A program made the translations under genes and the position numbers. 57,804 nucleotides of DNA from positions 1 through 57,804 of the forward strand of contig JADGEQ010000042.1 in assembly GCA_016744295.1 (NCBI GenBank). Reading direction: 5' to 3'. Shown here piece after piece: positions 51,243-57,804 of the stretch. This DNA comes from Desulfobacteraceae bacterium (GTDB lineage: Bacteria > Desulfobacterota > Desulfobacteria > Desulfobacterales > Desulfobacteraceae). Position 1 is the first letter of the stretch; every line of letters starts with the position of its first letter. The notes below the pieces were generated by a model, which searched no databases, was not told where the DNA came from, and saw nothing but the letters and a program-made list of their open reading frames with translations.

Positions 51243-53276
51243 GTGAAACCCATAATTAAAACCTACAACCGCTCAAGGCTCAGTCAATGGTTGATTTTTG
51301 CTCTTGTCATCGCCTTTACATTAATATTTGGAATCGGTTCATATCTCGATACATTTTTTATTAAAAGCCTTGACCATTTTTTCTATGATAGATTTATGCA
51401 GGCGTATGATTCTCAAAAGGCATCGTCTCGTATAACGATCATTGATATTGACGAGACCAGCCTCTCCGGAGTAGGTCAGTGGCCCTGGCCTCGTTACAGG
51501 GTAGCTCAACTTGTCAAAAGCATAAATGATTTGAAACCCCATGTTATAGGGTTTGACATCGTTTTACCCGAGCCGGATCGAACCTCATTAAACAGCATCC
51601 AGGACCAATTCCAAAAAGACTTTGAGTTGGATCTCGGATTCACAGGCGCGCCAAGTTCATTGGCGGATAATGATGCGTATTTAGCCTATATTTTCACGCA
51701 AAGTCCACTTATTGGTGCCCGATATTTTTATTTTGACCATTTTAACAAAGAAGCGACCTGTTTTTACAATTCTTTTGACGTCTCAGATGAATCCGGAGAG
51801 CTTCAACTGCATTCTGCCAGTGGAATTTTATGCAATACCCCTAAAATAGCAAATTCGCTAAAAATTACTGGATTTACAAACAATCAATACGATGAAGACG
51901 GAATTATCAGAAAAACGCCATTACTGATAAACTATAAGGGACAGATTTTTACACATTTTTCTTTCTCAACCTTCTTGAAATTACAGGGAATTGATCAGGC
52001 TGTCATATTAAAAGACCATTTTGGATTGTATATTAAAGCGGGGAATTTTAAAATTCCCATAACTCAAGATGGCTATGTTCATTTGCATTTTTCAGGCCCA
52101 GCAAGAGGATACAAATACATTTCAGCCCTGGATATTTTAAACAATACCTTTTCTTCGGAAGACATAACCAATAAGATTATTCTTATTGGCTCTTCGGCAA
52201 TCGGTTTAAACGATGTACACCATACTGCCTACGATTCCCAATTCCCTGGGGTTGAGATCAATGCCGTTATTATCGATAATATCATGGCTAACCGGTTGAT
52301 CGTCAACCCCGGGTGGAGTAAACCGTTAATTTTTGTTCTATGTCTTCTAACAGGAATGATTTTGATCTTACTCATGTTTCAAGGGTATGGACCAAAGTTA
52401 TTTTTTCTTGTAGTGGTTTTTTGGATCTGCTTGATATTTTTCACAAGCCTTTATCTGTTTTACAACCAGAATGTATTTATTTCTCCAGGCCAACCGATCC
52501 TTTTATCAATAGTTTATTTTTCCATATTTTCTTTTATTCGGTTTGTCCAAACCAGACAAGATTCTTATGTATGGTTCAAAAAATTAGCCAGTTCCCAGCA
52601 ATTAACCATGGAGGCCATGGTTAGCCTGGTAGAAACAAGGGATCCGGAAACCGGCCAACATATTAAGCGAACCCAGCATTATGCAAAATGTATTGCCGTA
52701 TATTTAAAAAAGACCGGCAGATTTCCAAAAATCGTGACAGATGAGTATATCGAAATGCTATTTTTATCAGTTCCATTGCACGATATAGGGAAAGTTGGTG
52801 TTCCTGATCGAATATTGTTAAAACCAGGCAAGCTTACCGATGATGAGTTTGATCTGATGAAAATGCACACCTCCTTTGGAAGAGAAACCATTGAAAGAGC
52901 AACAAAAAATTTACAAGGGGATAATTATTTAAAACTAGGCGCTGAAATTGCCGGATCCCATCACGAGCGATGGGATGGAAAAGGGTATCCGGATGGTCTG
53001 TCAGGCGATGATATCCCCTTATCCGGAAGAATCATGGCCATTGCTGATGTTTATGATGCGCTCATCAGCCGCAGATGTTACAAGGAACCATTTTCCCATA
53101 AAAAATCCATGAAATTGATATTGGAAGGCAAAGGAACCATGTTTGATCCTGAAATAGTAGACGTCTTTATCTGCGTTGAATCTGAGATTCAGGCAATTGA
53201 ATCGATGTTTAAAGATAAAATTGAAGACGCCTCTGAAGATATGAAAGACATTTTCATGGGAGCACTCCCCGAATAA
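51243..53276 (+). CDS. CHASE2 sensor with HD-GYP phosphodiesterase
   Basis: 677 residues: N-terminal helix (about 15-35), periplasmic CHASE2 domain (about 38-330; TIIDIDETSLSGVGQWPWPR, IGFDIVLPEPDR, LIGSSAIGLNDVH, PGVEINAVI), three membrane helices (about 355-445), and a C-terminal HD-GYP domain with SVPLHDIGKVGVPD, the metal-ligand stretch GSHHERWDGKGYPDGL, and RIMAIADVYDALIS. HD-GYP domains hydrolyse cyclic di-GMP, so an envelope signal would lower c-di-GMP. GTG 51243 is used; a purine stretch lies 14 bases before it. The upstream FecR and OmpA proteins are probable periplasmic partners. Confidence 0.93.
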   Translation: MKPIIKTYNRSRLSQWLIFALVIAFTLIFGIGSYLDTFFIKSLDHFFYDRFMQAYDSQKASSRITIIDIDETSLSGVGQWPWPRYRVAQLVKSINDLKPHVIGFDIVLPEPDRTSLNSIQDQFQKDFELDLGFTGAPSSLADNDAYLAYIFTQSPLIGARYFYFDHFNKEATCFYNSFDVSDESGELQLHSASGILCNTPKIANSLKITGFTNNQYDEDGIIRKTPLLINYKGQIFTHFSFSTFLKLQGIDQAVILKDHFGLYIKAGNFKIPITQDGYVHLHFSGPARGYKYISALDILNNTFSSEDITNKIILIGSSAIGLNDVHHTAYDSQFPGVEINAVIIDNIMANRLIVNPGWSKPLIFVLCLLTGMILILLMFQGYGPKLFFLVVVFWICLIFFTSLYLFYNQNVFISPGQPILLSIVYFSIFSFIRFVQTRQDSYVWFKKLASSQQLTMEAMVSLVETRDPETGQHIKRTQHYAKCIAVYLKKTGRFPKIVTDEYIEMLFLSVPLHDIGKVGVPDRILLKPGKLTDDEFDLMKMHTSFGRETIERATKNLQGDNYLKLGAEIAGSHHERWDGKGYPDGLSGDDIPLSGRIMAIADVYDALISRRCYKEPFSHKKSMKLILEGKGTMFDPEIVDVFICVESEIQAIESMFKDKIEDASEDMKDIFMGALPE

Positions 53277-53300
53277 AAAGGATTTATGAAAATTCATTTT

Positions 53301-53453
53301 TTAAGAGGAAATGGTCATGTCGCCTTCTGTGGTCAGCTTTCCTCCAAGAGATCTCATCTTCACCTTGATATGTTTTAGTTTGTTTTTAACAATGTTCAAA
53401 GGATCTTGATCCACAACAATCAAATCGGCAAATTTTCCTACTTCAATGGTTCC
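53301..53453 (-). pseudogene. C-terminal remnant of an amidohydrolase gene
   Basis: Leftward translation gives GTIEVGKFADLIVVDQDPL..., then ...LGGKLTTEGDM... and a TAA at 53301-53303. The first part is the standard C-terminal signature of imidazolonepropionase-like amidohydrolases. The frame is closed by a stop at about 53453, where the insertion-sequence DNA begins, so the gene lost its first 85-90% by insertion or deletion. Confidence 0.8.
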
Positions 53454-53495
53454 TTTTTATTTAAACGACCAAGTAAAAACGAGGGGAGCAAAAGC

Positions 53496-53735
53496 ATGAC
53501 CCAGCAAAAAGAGGACACAGCAATTCGAACAATTTTTGAAATAATAAATTCAGATGGAATGGAAGGATTGGGAGAAGCGGTCTCAATCCTTATCAATAAA
53601 GCGATGAAGGTTGAAAGGGCCTCGGCCTTAAATGCGCACCCCTGGCAACCTACGGAAAACCGAACTGGCTATGCCAATGGATTCAAAGATAAAGTGGTGG
53701 TATCCAGGCTGGGAAACCTTCACCTGGAACGATAA
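53496..53735 (+). pseudogene. N-terminal fragment of an IS256-family transposase
   Basis: Starts at ATG 53496 behind GAGGGGAG. The 79 residues match the N terminus of Mutator/IS256 transposases (GMEGLGEAVSILINKAMKVE, RTGYANGFKDKVV, GNLHLER), ending in a stop where intact proteins go on for more than 300 residues. The catalytic DDE region is absent. Confidence 0.8.
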
Positions 53736-54060
53736 GAAACTCGGTGGGGTAGCCGGATTCACCGCCATACTCCATACGCATTCACGAATGCTCGAATATC
53801 ATCCGAACGCGAATCTCCCTGCCGTTGGTCGCCTGACCAGCATGATTAAGCCAATAGGAGGTGATATATAGTTCCCCCCCCACATCACTGATCACAAAAC
53901 GAAACCGGTTCTTCCGGCAATGCATACCTGGGTGCAAAAAACAGCATTTTTTGCTTCAGACAGCCTTAAGAATCTGGCGAATCAATTTCAAAGATCGATT
54001 TTTCGAAAAAAGGACCGGCCCCGCACCGCCCCGCCCAACATCCGTCTGATCAAACAACCT
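53736..54060 (+). mobile_element. relic of an IS91-like (HUH, Y2) transposase
   Basis: In a different frame from the IS256 piece: GGVAGFTAILHTHSRMLEYHPNA resembles the HTH-to-HUH stretch of IS91 transposases (usually ...LHTW..L..HPHVH), but one key His of the HxH pair is replaced. Further on, a frame with TWVQKTAFFASDSLKNLANQF resembles the following conserved segment. Stops interrupt it, so it is inactive. Family call by recall of motifs only. Confidence 0.5.
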
Positions 54061-54101
54061 TCCCCCGAAAAAGCTATTTTCTATATATGGTGACCGGGCT
54101 T

Positions 54102-54164
54102 GTCCAACAAACGGTTCAGATTGTGGTTCGCTGGGCTCACACAATCTAACCTTATTTGTTATAT
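54102..54164. other. attC-like recombination site 1
   Basis: 63 bases: GTCCAAC ... GTTATAT ends; paired boxes AACAAA/TTTGTT, GGTT/AACC and AGATTGTG/CACAATCT; unpaired spacer C versus TTA; single bulged C at 54117; 14-base loop 54126-54139. It ends 2 bases from the CreD-like stop codon. All features expected of an integron attC site are present. Confidence 0.7.
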
Positions 54165-54166
54165 TT

Positions 54167-55501
54167 TTATTGGATTTGATCTTTATCCAAAGAATACCAA
54201 TCAATTTTTCTTGTTATATACATGACTGTTGCTAGTACGATAAATAATCCAATGCTGCCCATAATTAAGGCAAAATCTTCTAACTGAAGGACGATGTATA
54301 GATATGCGTATAGGATTATTAATATGCCCCAGACTGTTAGCGTGAAATGATTATTTTTAATAATACCTTTAGCGTAAGCCGTTATTGTGGTGGTTATTGC
54401 AAATGCTGATATAAGATAAGCAATATCAAAATTTAAATGTTCAGAAATTGAAAGAAGTAGAACGTAAAATAATATAACAGCAAGTCCAATTAAAATATAC
54501 TGGATGGGATGAATTCTTTTTTTGTTGATAATTTCTGAAAAGAAAAAAGCCGAAAATGTAAAAAATATAAACATTATGGCATATTTCGAGATCCTAATAG
54601 ATTTTTGATATATGTCCGCAGTAATGAGTAACTTCAAACCAAAAGAGGTATCACTAATTTTATATTGATTGCCTATCCAGAATTGAGGGAAATTCCTATT
54701 TAGGTGTAAAATGTTCCAGTCAGCAGAAAAGCCTTTGTCTGACACTTCTCTGTTTGTTGGGAGATAAGCCCCATTGAAGCTTGGTGATGGCCAGTTTGAT
54801 TTAAGATTAAGGCTCGTTGTTTCACCAAGTGGGATAAATTGAATTTCTTCACTGCCGTTTAAATTGAGTTGAAAGGAAAACGAGTTCGTGTCTTTGGTTT
54901 GTGAAAGAGGAATGTAGCAATGAACACCTGATGGCGCAATGTCTGTTGTTTTTAATCCTGGATTTGCTTTATAATTTTTCCCGTTAAATGTTATATTTAC
55001 ATTGTCTTGAATGCCTCTCATGTCTGAGATTCCAACAGAAAAAATTGCTTTTTCCCACAGTATATTTTCTATATTGATATTAGATTGGCTTAATGCAGGA
55101 ATTGTAAAATTCCCATTTATTTGGATTTGGGCATTATACAAGACAGCTTCATAAATGCTTCTATATCTAATCTGCGGATCAATTCTCCCCGCAATATTTA
55201 GTTTTTCAGGCAGAATATGAAGATAGTGTATGTTGAACTTTATTTTATTTTTTTCATCCTTGTAAAAGGATTTATACGGAACTGTGAAAAACGGTCCAGA
55301 AACAATTTGGCTGTTTCCCCATTTCTGGTTTATTTCTTGAACGACGGAATCTCTTCTTGATTCTCTCTCTCTCATTATTGATGAGATCATTGATGTTGGG
55401 ATTAAAAGAATTATGATTAATATTCCGATGGAGAATATTTTTATTGTCGCAGAGTTTTTAATGAAATCTCCTGCCTTCTTTATGTTTTCTTGTGTTGTCA
55501 T
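54167..55501 (-). CDS. CreD-like inner membrane protein
   Basis: 444 residues of the CreD family: N-terminal helix (about 22-43), a large periplasmic part with IRYRSIYEAVLYNAQI, FSVGISDMRGIQ and the rest of the beta-rich domain, and five or six C-terminal helices from about residue 305. In E. coli CreD belongs to the CreBC regulon and affects envelope properties and colicin tolerance; no creBC is here. AT content is far above the neighbouring core genes. The gene fits tightly between two attC-like sites, 7 bases from the one before its start and 2 from the one past its stop, as expected of an integron cassette. Confidence 0.88.
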   Translation of the reverse strand: MTTQENIKKAGDFIKNSATIKIFSIGILIIILLIPTSMISSIMRERESRRDSVVQEINQKWGNSQIVSGPFFTVPYKSFYKDEKNKIKFNIHYLHILPEKLNIAGRIDPQIRYRSIYEAVLYNAQIQINGNFTIPALSQSNINIENILWEKAIFSVGISDMRGIQDNVNITFNGKNYKANPGLKTTDIAPSGVHCYIPLSQTKDTNSFSFQLNLNGSEEIQFIPLGETTSLNLKSNWPSPSFNGAYLPTNREVSDKGFSADWNILHLNRNFPQFWIGNQYKISDTSFGLKLLITADIYQKSIRISKYAIMFIFFTFSAFFFSEIINKKRIHPIQYILIGLAVILFYVLLLSISEHLNFDIAYLISAFAITTTITAYAKGIIKNNHFTLTVWGILIILYAYLYIVLQLEDFALIMGSIGLFIVLATVMYITRKIDWYSLDKDQIQ

Positions 55502-55508
55502 AATTTTT

Positions 55509-55567
55509 CCTTAACTGCTATTCAGCCGTGCGGCTTTTTTTTGTCGGCTGAAATAGCCTTGTTACCA
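55509..55567. other. attC-like recombination site 2
   Basis: 59 bases: CCTTAAC ... GTTACCA ends with TAAC/GTTA paired; boxes GCTATT/AATAGC and CAGCCG/CGGCTG; single bulged A at 55551; unpaired spacer T versus CTT; 16-base loop with its own GCCG pairing. It lies 7 bases before the CreD-like start and downstream of the methyltransferase. The 155 bases between it and the methyltransferase stop show no gene. Confidence 0.65.
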
Positions 55568-55723
55568 TACAAAATAAAGACATCCAAAAATTTAATCAGC
55601 CTTATTCCACATTCCTAAAAAAAAACAAAGAACGCTTCCCATCAGCAGCGGGTACTTTACCCGACTGCAAGTGCTTGTTGGCCGAAGAGGAGATACTCGC
55701 GCCGCCAGCAGCATTGGGTGAAT

Positions 55724-56503
55724 CTACCCAGGCCGACGAGCAAAAATATGTGTCGGACGAAGCCCACCGCTGAATGCAGAATAGGCAATAGCCTTCCGTG
55801 CTTTGATCCAAGGATCCACAATATTTTTTCCCACGGCGTCAACGAGCTCTTGATAAAGGGGCCCTTTAAACAATTCCAATTCCTTACGGCAGAGATCTGC
55901 AAACCATGCATTGCGATCACGACTTGATATCTCAATAAACCCCGCGTCTCGAAGCATCGTTTCCATTTCTTCCGCGGTAGCCATCTCAAAATGCAAATGC
56001 GTGCCCTCGCTAGCTTTTTTCATGGCAGCCTGCTCCTCTGGCTTGGCGCTGCCAAGCCAATCCGAAGCACATAGTTTTCCGCCGGGTTTCAGAACACGAA
56101 AGATTTCCAAGAACAGGGCATTTTTGTCCTCTATGTGAATAATCGAGTCTTTACTGAAGACAAGGTCAAAGCATTTATCGGGAAATGGTAATGGCCCGGG
56201 GTCTACAATCTGAAAATCCACCCTGTCTGCAATACGAGCCGCGACTACCCGCTTGGTCGCCTCTTCTTGGAGTTGCGGTTCAACATCGATTCCTACCAAC
56301 TTGGCAACACCTGTTGTTGTTGCGATATGTATTGCTGGTCCACCGGTACCGAAACCAATATCGAGAACAGTTCTGCCGCCGAGATCGACATTTTTTATGA
56401 TTTCGGAAACTTCTTCCGGACCACCGGGAGATAGAAAACCGTCCCCCCAAACTAAATGCAATCGTTTCGTAAAGTTATCTGGATAATGAATATCTTCGGT
56501 CAT
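55724..56503 (-). CDS. SAM-dependent methyltransferase, phosphoethanolamine/sarcosine-methyltransferase-like
   Basis: 259 residues, class I methyltransferase. WGDGFLSPGGPEEV at the start is like plant-type phosphoethanolamine and sarcosine/dimethylglycine methyltransferases. The SAM site is VLDIGFGTGGPAIHIA with VGIDVEP, then DPGPLPFPDKCFDLVFSKDSIIHI and VLKPGGKLCASDWLG. It probably makes a methylated amine such as phosphocholine or betaine, but specificity is open. AGGA precedes ATG 56503. It lies between attC-like sites 2 and 3 and could be expressed from its own promoter in its 92-base leader. Confidence 0.85.
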   Translation of the reverse strand: MTEDIHYPDNFTKRLHLVWGDGFLSPGGPEEVSEIIKNVDLGGRTVLDIGFGTGGPAIHIATTTGVAKLVGIDVEPQLQEEATKRVVAARIADRVDFQIVDPGPLPFPDKCFDLVFSKDSIIHIEDKNALFLEIFRVLKPGGKLCASDWLGSAKPEEQAAMKKASEGTHLHFEMATAEEMETMLRDAGFIEISSRDRNAWFADLCRKELELFKGPLYQELVDAVGKNIVDPWIKARKAIAYSAFSGGLRPTHIFARRPG

Positions 56504-56595
56504 GAGTATAGTCCTGTAAATTGTGGTTTTTGTTTATTTTGCGTTTCATTACTCGTCAATAAACATCGAGAATTCTTTGAAGTCAACATAGTTTT

Positions 56596-56644
56596 GCCGA
56601 ACACAAAAATAACCGGTTTTATCCGGTTCATTTTTAAGTTGGAT
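56596..56644. other. attC-like recombination site 3
   Basis: 49 bases: GCCGAAC ... GTTGGAT ends with AAC/GTT paired; unpaired AC versus AA; boxes AAAAAT/ATTTTT and AACCGG/CCGGTT split by a single bulged C at 56629; 6-base loop. It lies between the HigA stop and the methyltransferase gene. Confidence 0.65.
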
Positions 56645-56710
56645 GGAGGATATCTTAATCTTCATATTTGGGTATTCTAATTGAATTTAAAAAATGATTA
56701 TTGGATAATA

Positions 56711-57010
56711 TCAAGTAGCAGGATCGAATGTCTTGACCTCTGTTTCTAATCTATCGCCTAGCTTCATTTTGGCTATTTCAGTATCATAGTGAACCTGAAT
56801 CCCCGTCCAAAAGTCAACAGACATTCCAAAATAATGCGCCAATCTTAGGGCAGTATCCGCACTGATCCCTCTTTCAAATCGAACAATTTTATTTATCCGC
56901 ATGGCTGGAACACCAATATCTTTGGCCATACGATATTGGCTAATACCCATTGGTTTTAAGAACTCTTCAAGCAGTATTTCACCCGGGTGTGTCGGGGGAA
57001 AATCTCTCAC
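56711..57010 (-). CDS. higA: HigA-family antitoxin
   Basis: 99 residues with the HigA start PPTHPGEILLEEFLKPMGIS, a helix-turn-helix (QYRMAKDIGVPAMRINKIV) and the family's FWTGIQVHYDTEIAK end. It binds and neutralises HigB and represses the operon. GTG 57010 follows AGAGGT. Toxin comes first, antitoxin second, 12 bases apart, the order typical of higBA. Such modules are common stabilisers of cassette arrays. Confidence 0.93.
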   Translation of the reverse strand: MRDFPPTHPGEILLEEFLKPMGISQYRMAKDIGVPAMRINKIVRFERGISADTALRLAHYFGMSVDFWTGIQVHYDTEIAKMKLGDRLETEVKTFDPAT

Positions 57011-57022
57011 AACAGCACCTCT

Positions 57023-57304
57023 TTAATGATAATCAACAATCTCAACACCATTTACGCCATCCTCTTTCCATTCAAAACAAATTTGCCATTTTTTATTAAT
57101 GCGGATGATGTGTTGTCCTTTTCGGTTGCCACTGAGTATTTCCAGTTTGTTTGCAGGCGGTACCCTAAGATCATTTATTTCAACCGCTCTATAAAGCATA
57201 ATTAACTTCCTTTCAGCCAGCCTTTGTATATCCTGTGGCAATTTTTTAGAAAAAAGACCCTTAAATATGGATTTGGTTTCTTTGCAGTTAAAGTCTTTTA
57301 TCAT
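57023..57304 (-). CDS. higB: HigB-family mRNA-interferase toxin
   Basis: 93 residues from ATG 57304 (MIKDFNCKETK); in-frame starts further upstream lack support. RelE/HigB fold signatures are KLPQDIQRLAERKLIMLY, DLRVPPANKLEILSG, GQHIIRINKKWQICFEW and the terminal VEIVDYH. It should cleave mRNA on the ribosome when HigA is lost. No strong ribosome binding site is visible. Directly upstream of higA. Confidence 0.92.
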   Translation of the reverse strand: MIKDFNCKETKSIFKGLFSKKLPQDIQRLAERKLIMLYRAVEINDLRVPPANKLEILSGNRKGQHIIRINKKWQICFEWKEDGVNGVEIVDYH

Positions 57305-57428
57305 GGATAGCATAGTAACCCATAAGGATAATATCGTCAAGGGGTATCGTTTTAAGTAGTGGCTTAACTTCGTGTCTACAATATTGGAGGAGTACCACTA
57401 TTGCCCGATCTCATTGGTGCAAATACCA

Positions 57429-57804
57429 TCAGGCCAATTTTTTATGAAGGATCTCAACAATCGGAAGTTCCCACGATTCGATTTTCTCATGTTTGCCATC
57501 GTAGTCTTCTCCATCTGTTTTCTGACGCTGAATAATGCCAAGCATCCTGGCGTTTGAGATGGTTTGGGTTTGATCATTCCATTTTTCCTTGCCTTTGTTC
57601 GAAAGTCTCGCAATGGTTTGATGATGTTTGTTTTCAATATAAATTTGATTCTTTTTTTCGACAATAAAGACTTTGTCCAGGGGGTTAAGGGTTGCAAGCG
57701 CCTCATGAATCCTAGCGCCTTCTGGGAATGAAGCAGCATATGAAATAAAAAGATCTTCCAACCCGAGGATCGAAACCGTTAAATTTTCATTAAATCCATT
57801 GATG
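57429..57804 (-). CDS. C-terminal part of an unidentified protein, possibly helicase-associated
   Basis: The frame is open to the window edge, so the gene starts beyond 57804. Visible part: ...GLEDLFISYAASFPEGARIHEALATL, ...NQIYIENKHHQTIARLSNKGKEKW, ...GEDYDGKHEKIESWELP.... I recall similar tails after RecQ-like helicase cores, but cannot confirm. No attC-like site lies between it and higB (57305-57428), so it need not be part of the cassette array. Confidence 0.4.
   Translation of the reverse strand, partial: INGFNENLTVSILGLEDLFISYAASFPEGARIHEALATLNPLDKVFIVEKKNQIYIENKHHQTIARLSNKGKEKWNDQTQTISNARMLGIIQRQKTDGEDYDGKHEKIESWELPIVEILHKKLA

Noticed and set aside
57341..57428. Possible attC between higB and the edge gene
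   Set aside because: A GTTAAGC core is present, but no paired inner boxes with a bulged base could be found.
1..57804. CRISPR array
   Set aside because: No set of regularly spaced direct repeats with unique spacers was seen.

Overview
The window looks like chromosome of a strictly anaerobic Gram-negative bacterium of the Desulfobacterota, most likely a Desulfobacter/Desulfobacula-type sulfate reducer. This rests on an rnfCDGEAB operon led by a tetrahaem cytochrome and an RseC protein, an RnfB fused to a glutamate-synthase-small-subunit-like oxidoreductase, separate genes for the two halves of PurH, a DUF3365 haem sensor kinase, a DUF6178 protein and an ADP-forming acyl-CoA synthetase. The species call is inference from gene content; no rRNA is present.

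Layout. 1-5027: an MFS sugar-type transporter, then a hybrid kinase with a periplasmic NMT1/THI5-like sensor and its response regulator. 5077-5261: a 185-bp fold-back element. 5434-11141: a Cys-cluster protein, split purH, a strong terminator, and a leftward enoyl-CoA hydratase/acyl-CoA synthetase pair. 11564-18444: a haem-binding hybrid kinase, an RNase II-type exonuclease, an Smr protein and MltG. 18599-25753: the Rnf operon, an ion-translocating ferredoxin:NAD oxidoreductase with added cytochrome and NAD(P)H/FAD modules. 26294-26369: tRNA-Asn(GUU) with promoter and terminator. 26541-32051: five consecutive two-component proteins. 32085-41337: a DUF374 acyltransferase and a phosphopantetheinyl transferase whose adjoining 3' ends occur twice as direct repeats, enclosing a 7.5-kb block for amide/peptide hydrolysis and amino-acid transport (amidohydrolase, GltS-type carrier, MerR regulator, DmpA-type aminopeptidase, APC permease). 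41409-46328: a leftward operon rdgB - nitroreductase - B12/radical SAM/TPR - DUF6178. 46464-49923: a ThiBPQ-like ABC importer. 50179-53276: a FecR - OmpA lipoprotein - CHASE2/HD-GYP signalling operon.

53301-57804 is accessory DNA: a decapitated amidohydrolase, an IS256 transposase fragment joined to an IS91-like relic, and then a run of low-GC leftward genes (CreD-like membrane protein, SAM methyltransferase, HigBA toxin-antitoxin) separated by three short hairpins. Each hairpin has the architecture of an integron attC site: AAC...GTT ends, two paired boxes, an unpaired spacer and a single bulged base. No integrase gene is visible. I read this as a cassette array without integrase (CALIN-like), and it is the most notable structure in the window. 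The second is the direct-repeat-bounded catabolic block; the third is the RnfB fusion.
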